A stretch of DNA of 64,000 nucleotides from Lutraria lutraria (lineage: Eukaryota > Mollusca > Bivalvia > Venerida > Mactridae), in assembly GCA_964023205.1 (NCBI GenBank), contig CAXIEG010000619.1:17861-81860 (forward strand), written 5' to 3'. The position numbers and the translations under genes were made by a program. Under the pieces are notes generated by a model. It was not told where the DNA came from and did not search any database. It saw nothing but the letters and a program-made list of their open reading frames with translations. Of the stretch, positions 21,701 through 36,700 are shown one piece after another; position 1 is the stretch's first letter, and the number at the start of each line of letters is the position of its first letter.

Positions 21701-24700
21701 ATATGTTTGTTTCCGGCTTGTAACTCTGTCATGCATGATAGGATTTTGAAATAAACTGGCACAAATGTTCATCATATCAAGATGACGTGTCAAGCGCTTA
21801 AATTGTGTCACTTGCTCAAAGGTCAAGGTCACAGTGGCCGTTCTAAGTCGGTGCATATTATTATGGATATAGTGAAAGTGTATGTTCTTGTCCGGCTCAT
21901 AACTTTGTCAAGCATGAGGCTAAAAAAAAAAAATATGTGTGGTTCAGGTAACCCGACCAACCCTATTTTTTTCCGCCGACCCTATGACTTTTTATCGATT
22001 TTTGGAACTAAACACTAAAAATACACACATGAATCGAAAATAGAAGAAAGATTCACAATGGATATCATTTTATTTACTTGAGAGTCGGCTTTAGACGTTC
22101 GCGAATCACCGCGATCCATCGCTATCAAAGATTACCAACTGATAAATAAGTCATAAAACGCGGTGATTAGTGACATTGCGGTGATTCGCATTTTTTCAAG
22201 ATCGATGTCGCGATGAAAATCGTCGATACGGGTGATAAATTGACGATAACGAATGCAGGGAAACGCGAAAATCAGACAAATCACCGGAACCGTACTGTAC
22301 ATGTAAACCCAAATTTTAATCATAGATATCGAAAATGGGATGGCAGTGTTTTCTGACAAACTTAACACATTTATGAAGTGATTTTCAGAAAATGACGTAT
22401 AGTTAGTTTGCTAAGTTTTGTCACCAAATTAGACCAAACTGCTTCAGTTTCAACACTAATAACACATGAATAAGAAGGGTACAAATTCTCTTGAACAGTC
22501 AATAGCACTGCATATCAATTGCGCGGGGTTACAGCTAAAATTAAATGGAGGTTAATTTGCCAGTCAATGTCAGTTTGGAAAACAAACAACCAATGAAAAT
22601 GCTAGCATTCATCAAACACATGCTAAGCATCAGTTTCAACACTAACCTCATCAAAACAATGTGTGTAGATCATATTGGGATTAAATTGCAATAAAGTCTG
22701 ACCTTATTGACATATTACAAGTTTTAATTAGGACATTCCTGTTAAATTTATGGGAGTAAAATATTAAACACTGTTACCAGAGAGCAAGATATACTCATCT
22801 GATTGACAGATGACATCATTCATGACGTCAGTTACACTAACTTTAAACCTTGTTTATTTCAACAGCGCTAAAAATAGAAAGTCAATAATAGTTCACTCTC
22901 TGGCAAGACGATTGCACCAGTTCACCCCATTTGTGCAAAAATATGTGCAGACCTTAATTGTTGTGTTTTAGTTCTGTGCATGTGTCTGAAAATATTTTTT
23001 TGTTACTCAGCCATTAGTTGAGTTGGATTTTACTGATAATTTCAGGACCCATATTAATTTGGTCGGCTTAACTATTAATTTGGTCGGCTTAACGGCATTT
23101 GTTCCATGATCTTATTGAATTTATTCTTAATTTTTTTCATAGGTCGTGTTGCCATCGTGTTGTCACAGTAATTTTATGTTGTCACTGTGGATCACGGTGG
23201 CAATGGTCACCGTGGCAGTCCAATGTAATTTAAAGATCTGGGTGAAATTGGGTTGATTCACGGTGACAAATTTTGCCTTGTCACCCAGACTCGTTGCCAC
23301 CGTGGCAGGTGGAAATTGGAAAACCCACTACGCGTGTACTGTATTTAGATGTGCGTCGAGTAATTGGTGTATTTACTAGCGACTTTCGATTGTTCAAATG
23401 CACTATCGATAGTCGACGATTTCAAATGTACAGCTACGAATGTTTGATTGTCAACGGCTATCATGAGATCACTAAAGCTAAGTGTCAACATATAAAAACC
23501 TTATTTTGAACTCCAAAGTGTCTATAGCGCTATATCGAAATTATGCCAAAATTTTGGGCATGCGATTACGAGACTGACCCTGCATGGGTTATAATTTAAT
23601 AAAGTATTAAAAGCAGTCTTAAGAAAATAAACAATGAAAATAGGAATACGTAATAGGAGATTTCGCGAATCTGCTATGGTCATGGCGGATGGAATCAGCT
23701 GCAATTGATGTTTTGAAGATATATAAGCAAATTAATTTGCTGTCCTAATGGTTCGATACTTTAAATGGTATAAAATGATGTTGAAGTAATTACTTTATCA
23801 AATAATGTACAAGATTTGATTGGGAAAAGGGTATTTGCAAGGGCAGGCTACACAATTGTTGTTTATTCTGGTAAGCATTCGAAATTGGTGTGATCCAAAA
23901 CATTAATGTCGCATCTGTTGATTGAGCAAAACATTGAAAAGTGGCTTATAAAGTTTTGAAAGCCAGAACTACAGTTTGGCATGACGTCACTTCCGTAGTA
24001 ACTTACTTAATCCTAAGTTTATTTGACAGCTGCTGCGGGTGTCCCAGATACTGGGGTAGGCAGCAGATAGATAGAGTGTCTAACACCCGATCTCCATGCT
24101 TCTCTATTTTGAGGGCTCATGTTACTGAGGCGGCATGTATTAAAGTCAGCCTCAATACAAGACTTCCTTGGTCTTCCACGTCCTCTGGTACTAGGGATGG
24201 TCATGCACATGATGGAATTAGTACATGAGGTTGTGCGAGCGGCATGACCGTACCATCTTAAATGCTTGGAACGGAGGGCAGTAGTCACCTCCTGTATCCC
24301 TAACTTGCTGCACAGTGAATATTAAATAAATAAACACTAAAAATAGCCACCTAGAAAACAAACACTGACGGATGTGTAATAAGAATGTTAAATAGAGGCC
24401 ACATTTTTTACCCAATAATCATGAAACTTGGTCAGAAAAAGGCTTGTTGACACTTCTTGGTATTTTATTACTGGTTTTTGTCTGCAAATTTTAAGTTAGG
24501 CAGCTAGTGTATAACCATGTACAATTAACTTTGATTGTCCACGAGAATGGGCCATTGTCCTAAAATCTGGAAGAAAAAATCTTAGAAATTTATATCATAA
24601 ATCTATTTATAGAAATATAACAAAGCTGGAGTAAAATTTCAGACTGGTAAAGTTTGTGGGGACATTAGCACAGGATGTGATGTCACCATTCCTATTTATA

Positions 24701-27700
24701 GATACAAAGTGAGACATGTCACATGTGCTTAGAAATGGATCATCTGCCATCCATTTTTTTACTTACAAAAGATGTTAACACTTTGCTTCAATCTCTAACA
24801 TCATTTGAAAGGTCTAACTGTGAAGTGCGTCATTACTGGAATGGATGTCTCATTGTGTTCCGCATCTTTTCTGTCTGGGAACTAAGCGTATCTCTATTAA
24901 AAGAGAAACACATTTTTTTTAAAAAGTTTGGATACATGGTTTAATGGGTAAGTAAATGGCTAGCATAGTTGTCACTTTCTTACTATTTGGGCACTTCATT
25001 TAGAATTACTACTTATTTATTTTTCCCAGCTGCTTATCTCAATTGTATTTATTTTGCAGTTTGCAAAAATCTGCCGTGTATTTAAAAGCATATAAATGGA
25101 AATATTTTATTTATTGGTACCTCGGATAAGTTACACAACACTCTAGAAATCACTGTTTTGATTGGATCATCATGAAATCTTGTCAGAATGTTTCTCTTTA
25201 TAATAATATCTTGGGACAGTTCGAACATGGGTCATCTTGGGTCAAAAACATAAGTTGACTAAAGAGCAGTGAATTTTAAAGATCAAAGATTGACTGCCAT
25301 GGGTGTCCTCTGATATTTGTGTGATGTTGGCTAGCAGTTTAAAGATCACACATTTTTATGATCTGTTTGACATTTTAGCTGTGATTCAGTTCTTTATATC
25401 AATAATAGTTAAGGATTGTTGTGGAATTTATGTTTTACCAAAGACTCTTAAGTTATATGAACAGTAGGTAAGTGTGAAAAACTATTACTTCAGAATCCAT
25501 TTTGTTTGTTTCGAGTTGCAGAAAACATGGGATTGGGTTCTAAAGTCATGTATAAGACACACCCAATTTTTGGTCCCGATTTTGGAAGTAAAATAGTATG
25601 TCTTATACATGGGCGATTTTGGAAGTAAAATAGTATGTCTTATACATGGGCGTTTACGGGTACTCAGTTTACAAATTCCGATATTGTAACTAGACTGCCC
25701 CAAATACATCAATTAAAAATTTATCCAAGTGATTTTCGTAATTGTCTGAATTGAAAACTAAAGTAGATAGATTTTTGAGGAATCACGTCTTCTAGAACTT
25801 CTGTTATTTTTTTCTCTAACTTCTCTAAAGTTTTGATGTTGAAACATCTCCAGTTTTATTGAAAGAAGATAAAAACATGTTATTGTCACCGATTTCAGTC
25901 GATTATTGAGTACCGGTATTGAGTATGTAGTTCGGTTTTATAGCAAATTTTTTGGAAATTTTGGGTACGACACGGGTACGAAAAACAGACTTATTTGCGC
26001 TGGGAATTTTCGTACTTATTCATGCAGTGCAAATTAGAGTTTATGACATTTTGCAAAAATGTTAGTTTTTCTATGTTTGCAGTTTGTTGACATAATTCTC
26101 ATGGTACATACTTGTATGTATTGCATTCGAATTATTTATGGTCCCAGATGAATGTTTGCAAATGATTAAAACAAAAACAAACTGATAAACTCTACTCTTG
26201 CTTGACTTTTCTCATTTAGATCTGAAGTTGTCTCATCTTATATCAGCCATTTTTTCTAGCTGGTCAAACAAGACAATCATCATGAGCCTCATAATTATAC
26301 CCCCAGATATGAAATATATGGGGGCTATATTGGATTCACGCTCGTCGGTCGGTCGGTCTGTCCGTGCGTCTGTAGACACAATTTGACCGGAGAATTTCTC
26401 AGCAACTACATACAGGATTTCAATGAAACTTCATGGAAGTGATCAGTAGTAAGCTTAGTTATGCATGCTTAAAGCAGTTTTTGTTCGGATTAATTTTCAC
26501 GGAGTTATACCCCTTTGTTGTTTTTATACAGTATATACAATAGGCAAATTTTGTCCGGACAATTTCTCAGCAACTACTTACAGGATTTCATCGAAACTTC
26601 ACAGAAGTAATTAGTAGTTAGCCTAGTTGTGCATGCTTAAATCATATTTCATTTGGATTGATTTTCACTGAGTTATAGCCCTTTGTTTTTTTCTACAGTA
26701 TATACAATAGGCAAATTTTGTCCTGACTCTCTCATTGGCTACTGACAGGAATTGAATAAAACTTCTCAGAAGTGATAAGTAGTTAGCCTAGTTGTGCATG
26801 CATTAAGCTTGTCTTGGTTGGTTAAATTTTCACTGAGTTATGGCCCTTTGTTGTTTTTTATACTGTGTATATAACTACTCATAGGAATTCATTGAAACTT
26901 CACAGAAGTTTCAAAAAGGAAGCCAAGTTGTGCATTCAATAACCAGGTTTTGTTTGGATTAATTTTCACTGAGTTAGAAGTGTTAAGTAGTTTGCCAAGT
27001 TGTGCATGACCACAATAGGTTTTGGCCAAGTAAATTTTAATGAGTTATGGCCCTTTGTTATTTTTATATAATGAATATTTAGAAACTGGTCAGGATATTT
27101 CTAAGCAACAATTGCAGGCATTAAAAAAATGAAAATGCATTATATTTCCCTCTGTAAAATGTAACAATAACTGTGTCAAGGCCGCATCTGGGGGTATTCG
27201 TCACCTTTAGTGATAGTTCTAGTTTTATCATGAATTCAATAATTTCTCCTATAGCCTTTTTTCCAAATTTTCCAGTTAAAATGAGACAGAGACGGAATAC
27301 CAAAAAGAAAGGATTCACAGAAGCAGATTTGTGTGTAAAAAAAGATGAAAAAGGTATTTGTCTAAAATTATTTCAACACGCTGTTGTATCAGATACTTCT
27401 GAAAATTCATGTATTAGTTATTTACAGATATGCATATAAATTGTGTAAGATTTGTGATAGGATGAATTTAAGAAAATAATGGACCCAATGTGGGACACAT
27501 ACACTCGACCTCCTGCTTGCAAGTTCGATGCTCTACCAACTGAGTTGATCAGGCTGGTGAATATTCCATGTAATTCATAAATACACAGCTACATTCCACC
27601 TTCCTTTTTATTCTAAGTAATTGATAATCGTGATAACCACAGGTTCTTTCGACTAGCCCAGTCTTTGTTTCACCCTGGGCCTAGCTCTAGGATTCGAGTG

Positions 27701-30700
27701 CTAGCCTCACACTCAAATGTAATAGGATGAGGAAAAAGTGTACCAAGGGCTTTTTTTCACATGTAGGGGAAGGGGCCTTACCTTAAAATTTGGGGAAAAT
27801 AAGTTTTGCAAAAGGGGAAGAAAACACTTGATGTAAATTGATCTCTAGGGGTAAACTGCATGATATTAAAGAATTTTCCTGTGGGAAGGACACCTGTTAA
27901 GTGTTAACAGCCCCTGCTCTAGAAGGAAAAAAGCCCTGGTACCCGATGCGCGGCTTGAACCTGCAACCTCCTTGCAAGTCAGATTCTCCTCCAACTGAGC
28001 TGATTGGGCTGGTGAACATCCCAGCCAATTTATAAGTACAATAAACCACACCGCTACAGATTCATGAAGTACAATACTTTTGGTTTGTTATATCGAGCTT
28101 TACGCCCCTTTTCAACAGAGTCGCATGAGGTGGGCAGTTCACCTTACCATCATTCATGGGAAGAACCAGTACTAGACTCCCATCCTCAGTAAGCAGCTGC
28201 CTACTTTCTCAAATGAAAAGACATAGTCGGTAGCGCGGCTGGATCCCACGACCCTCTATCAGTGAGTGGTTATAGTGATAGAAAGTCAGTGACATTAACC
28301 ACTCGACCATGGAAGTGGGACTCATGAAGTCCAAGTGAAGTCTAGCTTTTGTTTATAGAATGATATGATTCCATCAAAGTTTCACTAAGTGATTGGTCTA
28401 GCTATTGTCTTTATTATGGCTATTATGTTAATATTGTTGATTTTAGTTATAATTGGATCTTCGCCAGCATTTGTCAGATTGTTTGTCTTAATAATATTTA
28501 GGTCAAATTTAAATATGGTTCACAGGGTTTCTGAAATCCGAGTTGTCCGAGTCGTACATTTGGTCGTATGGACAAGTAATATTTCAGTTCCGGGTTGTCC
28601 GGTGACGAGTGCAAAATTCTGTGCCTAACATTTGCTATTTTTAGATTGATTTTCCGAAAGTAGCTTTGTTTTCCATTTAAGGTAGTATGCGACCTTTCCC
28701 CGATGTCATGGGTAAAAAATCGACTTTTCTCCGATTGTTCTAAAATTTCGGGCTTTGGTAGAACAACATGTTCGTCGTTTTTTGTTCGTTTTATTTCTTA
28801 GCTCACCAGAGCACAAATGTGCTCAGGGTGAGCTTTTGTGATCGCCCTGCGTCCATCGTGCGTCGTTACGTGGCGTCCATGTTTACTTAAATCAACATCT
28901 CCTCCTACACCGCTATGCCGATTGCAACCAAACTTTGCTGGAATGATCCTTGGGTGGTCCCCTTTCAAAGTTGTTCAAAAAATTAAATTTCATTTAAAAC
29001 TGGTTGCTATGGCAACAAATAGAAAAAACTTTAAAAATCTTCTTGTCCGAAACCACAGGGCCTAGAGCTGAGATATTTGGTATGTAGCATTGTCTAATGG
29101 AACTCTACAAAGTTTGTTCAAATTATTCCCCTGGGGTGCCCCGGGGGTAACTTGATTTTACATAGACTTATATAGGAAATTTAAAAAATCTTCTTGTCAA
29201 AAACTACAATGCCTAGAGCTTTGATATTTGGTGTGTAGTATAGTCTAGTGGACCTCTACCGAGTTTCTTCAAATTATTGCCCTAGGGTCAAAATTGGCCC
29301 CGCCCCGGGGGTCACTTGATTTATATAGACTTAAATAGGAAAATTTAAAAAATCTTCTTCTCCGAAACCACAAGGCCTAGAGCTAAGATATTTGGTATGT
29401 AGCATTGTCTAGTGGACCTCTACCAAGTTTGTTCAAATTATTACCCTACTAGGCCTAGGGTCAAAATTGGCCCCGCCCCGGGGGTCACTTGATTTATATA
29501 GACTTATATAGGAAAATTTTAAAAATCTTCTTCTCCGAAACCACAAGGCCTAGAGCTAAGATATTTGGTATGTAGCATTATCTAGTGGACCTCTACCAAG
29601 TTTGTTCAAATTATTGCCCTAGGGTCAAAATTGGCCCTGCCCTGGGGTTTATTCTATTTTATATAGGAAAATTTAAAAAATCTTCTCCGAAACCGCAAGG
29701 CCTAGAGCTTAGATATTTTGTATGTGGCATTGTCTAGTGATCCTCTACCAAGTTTGTTCAAGTTATGGCCCCGGGGTCAAAATTAGCCCTTCCCTGGGGT
29801 TTATTCTATTTTATATAGGAAAATTTTTAAAAATCTTCTCCGAAACCACAAGGCCTAGAGCTAAGATATTTGGTATCTAGCTTTGTCTAATGGACCTCTT
29901 TTAAATCTGTTCATACTTGATCTTACTTAGACTCGTATAGAAAACTTCAACAATGTTAATCTCCAAATGACCTTTTCTCCTGGTGAGCATTTATAGGGCC
30001 ATCATGGCCCTCTTGTTTAAATTTCCGTGGCTTCAGAAAAATACGGATGGTATTTCTTCATGCACAAAAAGGTTTTCCATTTAAAGTTGCGCATTGCAAC
30101 TTTTTGTATGTGCAAAAGGGTTACGCTTAAGAATATCTGGGCAAGTGAATTTTTTGTATGGACAAGTGAAAATTAGGTTGTTAATTGTCTGTGGACAAGT
30201 GCGAAATGAAAATATTTCAGAACCCCTGGGTCACCTAGGGTCAAAAACTAGGTCATGAGGTCAAAATTTAGGCAAACCTTATTAACACTGTAGATGTAAA
30301 ATTTTGATTGGATCTTCACGAAACCTTGTCAAATGTTTGTATTAATGCTATTTAAGGCAACTTTGAACATGGGTCATCTGGGGTCATAAACTAGGCCACG
30401 AGGCAAAATCTTAAGAAAACCTTGTCTATGCAGTAGTTGTCATGGTTTTGATTAGATCTTCACTAAACCTTGTCAGAATGTTTGTCTTATTTATATGTAA
30501 GACAAGTTTTAATGAGTAAAAAATTATTGTCATGTGAGCGATATAGGGCCTTCTTGGCCCTCTTGTTTTATTTTTTAGTCACACTCTTCTGCACCTTTCC
30601 TACAGTTCTAGTGATAATGCCATTAATTCTTTCCTAAATGACTTGTCAAAGCGCTTGACTTATTTCTCTTCCCAGGAATTTACCGGTATAAGTGATGGCC

Positions 30701-33700
30701 TTAACATCTCTGAAAAGTTAAGTACCTCGAAATTAAAAAAGAAAATTTTAAAGTTGATCACTCTCAACATAGTCTTAGAGCTTGTTATATTTTAGGCAGA
30801 TCACTGCCCTTATTTATTTATAGAAATAACATTCTGCTGTACTATTTTTCTATTTATAAGTCTATTTGTCTTCTAAAAAAATCATTTCATTTAGGCAGAT
30901 GCGTTCACACCAATTCCAATATAGAACAAGGTGACAAATTCTTGAAATACGAAGGAATGCTGCGTTATGACGAACCAGTTGGTGATGACACATATATATT
31001 TGAATTTTCATTTAAAGGAAGGTTGTGCTGGTATGTTTCATGCACCTTATTTGTATTAATATTTTACATATATCACTTGTCTCCAAAAAAGCAGAAAAAA
31101 ATCTTTTCATGACATTGTGATCTGCCAAATTAAAAAATGGTCTACAACTTCAAGATACCATGTTTCATCCAATCATTTTGATATTTTATTTAATAACTAT
31201 ATATGTATAGCTGATGTAAGTTTATGAAAATTTAAGCCAATTCATATTATATTACTTAGGTAAATAACTTGTTGAAATAAATGTTACTGATATATTGAAA
31301 TGATATAGTTTAATGATTAATGGAATTGCTGAATATAGTTTTGTCTCATTAAACAGTTTATTCAGTTCACTTCTTCAATTTGAAGATTCAAATTTCTTGT
31401 AAATGAGCTAATTTGAGTGATATTTTACTGAAACGCTTATAACCTGACAGTTATTAGCCTTATTATTAATGTTATTAAATAACTATGACACAATGTCATA
31501 TGTTTTCCCTTTAGTCATTGTTTTGGTGATTATTTAAGGATTGATGCTACAGAAGAGGACGGTTCGTTCGGGAGGCTTATAAATGATAGTGTGAAAGGCG
31601 CCAACTGCAAGGTAGAAGTGCATCAGGAGGAAAATGTTCCATCACTGTATTTTGTTGCGATTAGAGATATCAAACCAGGGGAGGAGATACTATACAACTA
31701 TGGACCTGGTGACCACCCTTGGAGAAAAAAGGTATCTTATATTAGCTACTGTAGCATGTTGGGAGCTAGTTAGAAATTACTTGATTTACTGTTAAGAACA
31801 TATAAATCACAATAGTTTGCATTGCAATAATCGTCCTGACATAGATTGGAGACCAATTCCCTGAGTCCCTTTACTTTGATCGTATGAAAGATTTCAATCT
31901 TGAATTATAATTGACACAATGCGTTTTAGCTCACCAGAGCACAAAGTGCTCTATTGTGATCACGTGTTGTCCGTCCTGGGTGCGTCCGTCTGTACAAACA
32001 AACTGGGTTTGGGTGACTATAGAGTTGTGGTTAGGACTCTCTCTCTCTACTGGAGTCACTTGCATAAGTGTCCTAAAGTGGGTTTATGTGGCTAAAATCG
32101 GCTTTATGTGGCTGATATTTAACATGGGGGAGTCACTTTAGTATCCTTTCTTTATTTTTCGCCGTCCTTTTGTCAAAAATTGTCTGAAGCCACATTGACT
32201 AGAGCTTAGATATTTGGTGTGCGGTATCATCTGGGGACATTACAAAGATTTTCAAGTTGTAGCCTTGGGGTCAAAATTGGCTCCGTCCAGGGGTTCACTT
32301 GATTTTACGTAGGCTTATATAGGAAAATTTTAAAAATCTTCTAGTCAGAAGCTACAGTGCCTAGAGCTTAGATATTTTGGATGTAGCAATGTCTAGTGGA
32401 CCTCTGCCAGGTTGGTTGAAATGATGGTCCCGTAATCAAGATTGGCCCACCCTGGGGGGTCACTCAATTTATTTAGGCTCATGAATAGGAAAAAGGTGAA
32501 ACAAATTCTTCTCTAAAGGCCTTTTTTCTGGTGAGATGTAAAGGGCCATCATGGCCGTAGTGTTCTACCAAGGACGTGAGTCACTAAAAAACTGAAATGT
32601 TGCATAAGATATTGCTTGGGGTGCAATTCATGTCGTGTATGAAAAACAAACTGCAATCGTCACAATAGTAAAAATATTATAGGAGCCAGTGCAAAGTGAG
32701 CAAGTCGTTTCTTACTGCTCATCTGATTGGTGCATAATTCTGCGCCGACCAATGGAATCGACTGTTTTTCCAGGCAGTTCAATGGCAACGCCAACAAAAA
32801 AGTGGCAGAAAATTCTAAGCTTTTGTCAACAGAAAATCCGCAATCGCACCAAAACAACAATATAACCTTCAATCCTCCATTTAAAGATGTGCATCAAAAT
32901 AAAATGGGGTGAACTTCTTCATACAGATTGTTATAATGTATGTGGATTTTTTTGTCTCGAGTCTTTTTCAAAAGGTCTCCAATATTGTTAATTTGTTTAA
33001 TGACTTGGCAGAATGCTGTGGCCATCTTGTATGTATTGATTTAAAGAATTTATTATACTATGTTTAAAAATCTTTTTTTAGAGGAAAAGCAAAGGTATGA
33101 TTTAGATTTTAGTTTAGTTTAAGTTTTTAGCTCACATGTCAAAAAGTGACATGGTGAGCTTTTAGGATCAGTCTCCGTCTGTCGTCGTGCGTCATCCAAC
33201 TTTACGTTGTGAACACACTAGGAATTTTTAGCTCAATTTTAGTAAAACTGGGACAGAATGTTAATATTGACAAAATCTCAAGATGAGTTCGATATTGGGC
33301 CATATTGGGTGAAAAACTAGGTAATCGGGGCCAAATAAGGGAAAATCTTGTGAACACTTTAGAATATCTTAGACAAGTTCGAATAAGGGTCATCGTGGGT
33401 CAAAAACTAGGTTCCTAAGTCAAATCTTGTAAAAAAACATGTTTACACTGTAGATTTCACAGTTATAGTTGGATCTTCACCAAACTTTGTCAAATTGTTT
33501 GTTTTAATGATGTAACCGTAAAGTACAAATATGGGTCATCTGGGGTCGATAACTAAGTCACCGGGTCAAATCTTAGGGAAACTTTGTAAACGCTGTAGAT
33601 GTCACAGTTTTGATTGGATCTGCACCAAAACCTTGTTAAATGTTTACTCAATTATATGTGGGTCAAGGTTGAATATGGGTCATTCGGGTCAAAAACTGTG

Positions 33701-36700
33701 TCACCGGGTCAAATCTTAGGTAAAAATCTTGTAAAGCTCTAAATTGCATGGTTTTTATTGGAACTTGGCCAAACCTTGTCTGATTGTTCGTCTCAATGAT
33801 ATTAAGGATAAGTTTACATATGGGTCATCTAGGGTCAAAAACTAGGTCACAAGGTCAAATCTTAGGAAAACCTTATTAATACTGTAGATGTCAAATTTTG
33901 ATTTTATCTCTATAACAAAACCTTGTCAGAATGTTTATCTTAATGATATGTAAGACAAATTCAAACTAGGTCACCGGTTCAAAGCAATGTTTTTTAATGA
34001 GTGAACAGTGATTGTCATGTGAGCGATATAGGGCCATCTTGGCCCTCTTGTTTAAATTTAGTTGAGTTTACAACTTTCTTGCAGTTTGACTTGATTTTCA
34101 TTGTTTACTGAAATTCGGAAACACTGATAAAGATTATTGGCAAACATGTATTTCAAAATTTGAATTGATTATAATGGAATGAAATTCATACATCAGTATG
34201 CCATAAAAAGTTAAGATAGAAAGTATAAGCACTAAGATTTTGAAACAGGCTTTAAAGTATAATCACTGGTGTAGTACACTTACTGGTATATGAAAACTTT
34301 GATGAGTCAGCCACCGTATATAACTGATAAATTGTTGAAAAACGGCATTAAGCTCACCATACAAACAAATAGTAATGGGTATATTCTGAAGAATATAGTT
34401 TCTTTATTATTGTGGGTATATTGCACATCAAATTACTGGTGCATGTATGGTGGGGAAAGTTCAAGTTCAACTTTATTATGTGCATCAATACAAATTACAA
34501 TATTGATTGAAATGGATAGAAGATGGACATTATGTTTTTGTCCATTTTCATTTGACTTTATTTTGAGAACTTGACTGAAGCACACATTGTGACAAGTCCT
34601 CATGATGTTACAATGCCTTTGAAGTTAGCTAGTGTTACTCACAAAAGTCCTCAAAATACAGTTGAGACTAGATTTAGGTATGCACTTTTACAAATTATAC
34701 AAATAGACAGACAAACCATAGATAAGCTGAAGATTGTGTATATCAAACAATAGAAACATTCTGTGTTTTACTTAGATTGATTCTAGTTATTCTGTGCTAC
34801 GATTGCCTTATTGCCAACTTCTGAAACTCATTCAAGTTCACCATTAAAATCTACTCTGTTAGTATTTTTTGAATTAAAAAACTACATATATGAATTTGGG
34901 TTACCTAATTTGAGATGTTTTAAACATTCTTTAGAATAAATTAGATACACAAGCCATTTTAATTGTTCAACTTCTCTGGCATTGTAACATCCTGAGGACT
35001 CAATGTGTGTTTCATTCAAGTCCTCAAAATACAGTTAAGACTAGGTTTAGGTATGCACTTTTAAAAATTATACAAATTTATAAACAAACCATAGATGAGC
35101 TGAAGATTGTGTGCGTCAATTAATACAACTTTGTTTTACATAGATTAAGTGTGGTCATTCTGTGCTATGGTTGCCATATTGTCAACTTCTAAAATTCATT
35201 CAAGTTCACCATTAAAATCTACTCACTAAGTATTTTTAAATCAAAAACTACATATATGAATTTGGGTTATCTAATTTGAGATGTTCTGTTCTAATACCTG
35301 AAATACCTGGGATGCTATTTTACACTGTAAAATCAGATATCTTTGTGAGACCAAAATTTGGCGAAAACATTTCTGACTAATTCGTGAGGTTAAATGTTCA
35401 TGAATTTCTACTTTCAGTTTTTATCCGTGTAAATAACCGAAAGAGGAAATCACAATTTATTTTTGTGAAAATTAGTCCTTCACAAAAATTTCTGATTTAC
35501 AGTATATAATTTCCTTCATAACAACCAAACTTTAAAGGTACATGTTGCCTGTTGCACAGTAAATGGGCCAATTTTTCAAAATGTTATGTAATTCCATGTT
35601 TTGTACAAAGTCATAGTTTGACATGCACATTTTTGTTGTTATTTGATTGATATAAGTATTATTCAAATGTACCTGAGACAGTTTTTGGATCCTGTGACTA
35701 TAAAAAAAAATTACAGACTATTTAATGCCTGAAAAATGTCCGTTTAGACCTGTAATGTTTTAGCATGTACTTTTTTACCTATTTTTAACATGTAACAATG
35801 ACATCATTATTTAACACCCTAATCATTTAAATAGTTTCCTACAAAGCATTTTTTATTACCTTTCATTCTTTAAAAAAATTGTGCATAATTAGAGGCAAGT
35901 GCTTTTGATACTGCTTATGGGCAGATTTCTTTTTCAAAAAATTGATTTTCAAACAAAAAATGTTTTGTATGGAAAAAAGTGTAACGGCCGACCCCCCCCC
36001 CCCCCCCCCCCCCCCCGATATTTCACTAAATAATAAAGATCAAAATAACTTAGCAACATTACACTTCAAGTACTGATTCCAAAAATGTACAATAAAATGT
36101 ACTGCATTATGTTCCAGATGAACACAGGACTAAAATGCTAAACTTATATGTCCCCATAGCGTCCGTCCCCCCTATCCATACATTGTTAAAACCTTCATTT
36201 AGTATCAAAATCTTCAAAGATTTTTACTATTTCTACGTGGATTATTTAAGAAAAGTCTTCTTAAAAAAATCAGACTTTGTTTTAACTTTGAACTTTGTTT
36301 ATTGCATTTTTTTTTACTTTTGGAAATAAAATATTAAAAATATGACAATCAAATTTTCTCCTTTTTTTCATAATGATGTAAGCTATTAATGTTTTATGTA
36401 TGAAAAATATATCAATCTTACTTAAAACTAATGCTAAAAAGCTATCTGGTCTTAGAATAGTTTAAAATATCTTATTTATGGGATAGGGGACGGACGTTAC
36501 AGAAAAAGGACGGATGTTACAGAATTCTGTAAAACTCTAATTGGAAATGAAGGTTGTTCAATATATCTCATATAGTAATCCAATGCAGTTAATGTAGACA
36601 ATTGTAAAGTATTATTCAGACTTAATATCCTCAGGCAATTAATGTATGCTATTTCTAGACGTGTGAATGACTACAAAAGGGACCCAGTCAATCAGTTGTA

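Noticed and set aside
21490..21856. Overlapping 65-78-codon frames on both strands
   Set aside because: They follow the roughly 170-bp subrepeats of a dispersed non-coding element.
23200..23310. CACCGTGGCA cluster as a regulatory element
   Set aside because: Only a few imperfect copies within about 110 bp in intron 2; more likely part of a repeat. Too weak to report as a site.
27940..28022. tRNA gene on the minus strand
   Set aside because: A- and B-box-like sequences are present, but I could not pair an acceptor stem or place a proper anticodon arm. Neighbouring similar pieces point to SINEs.
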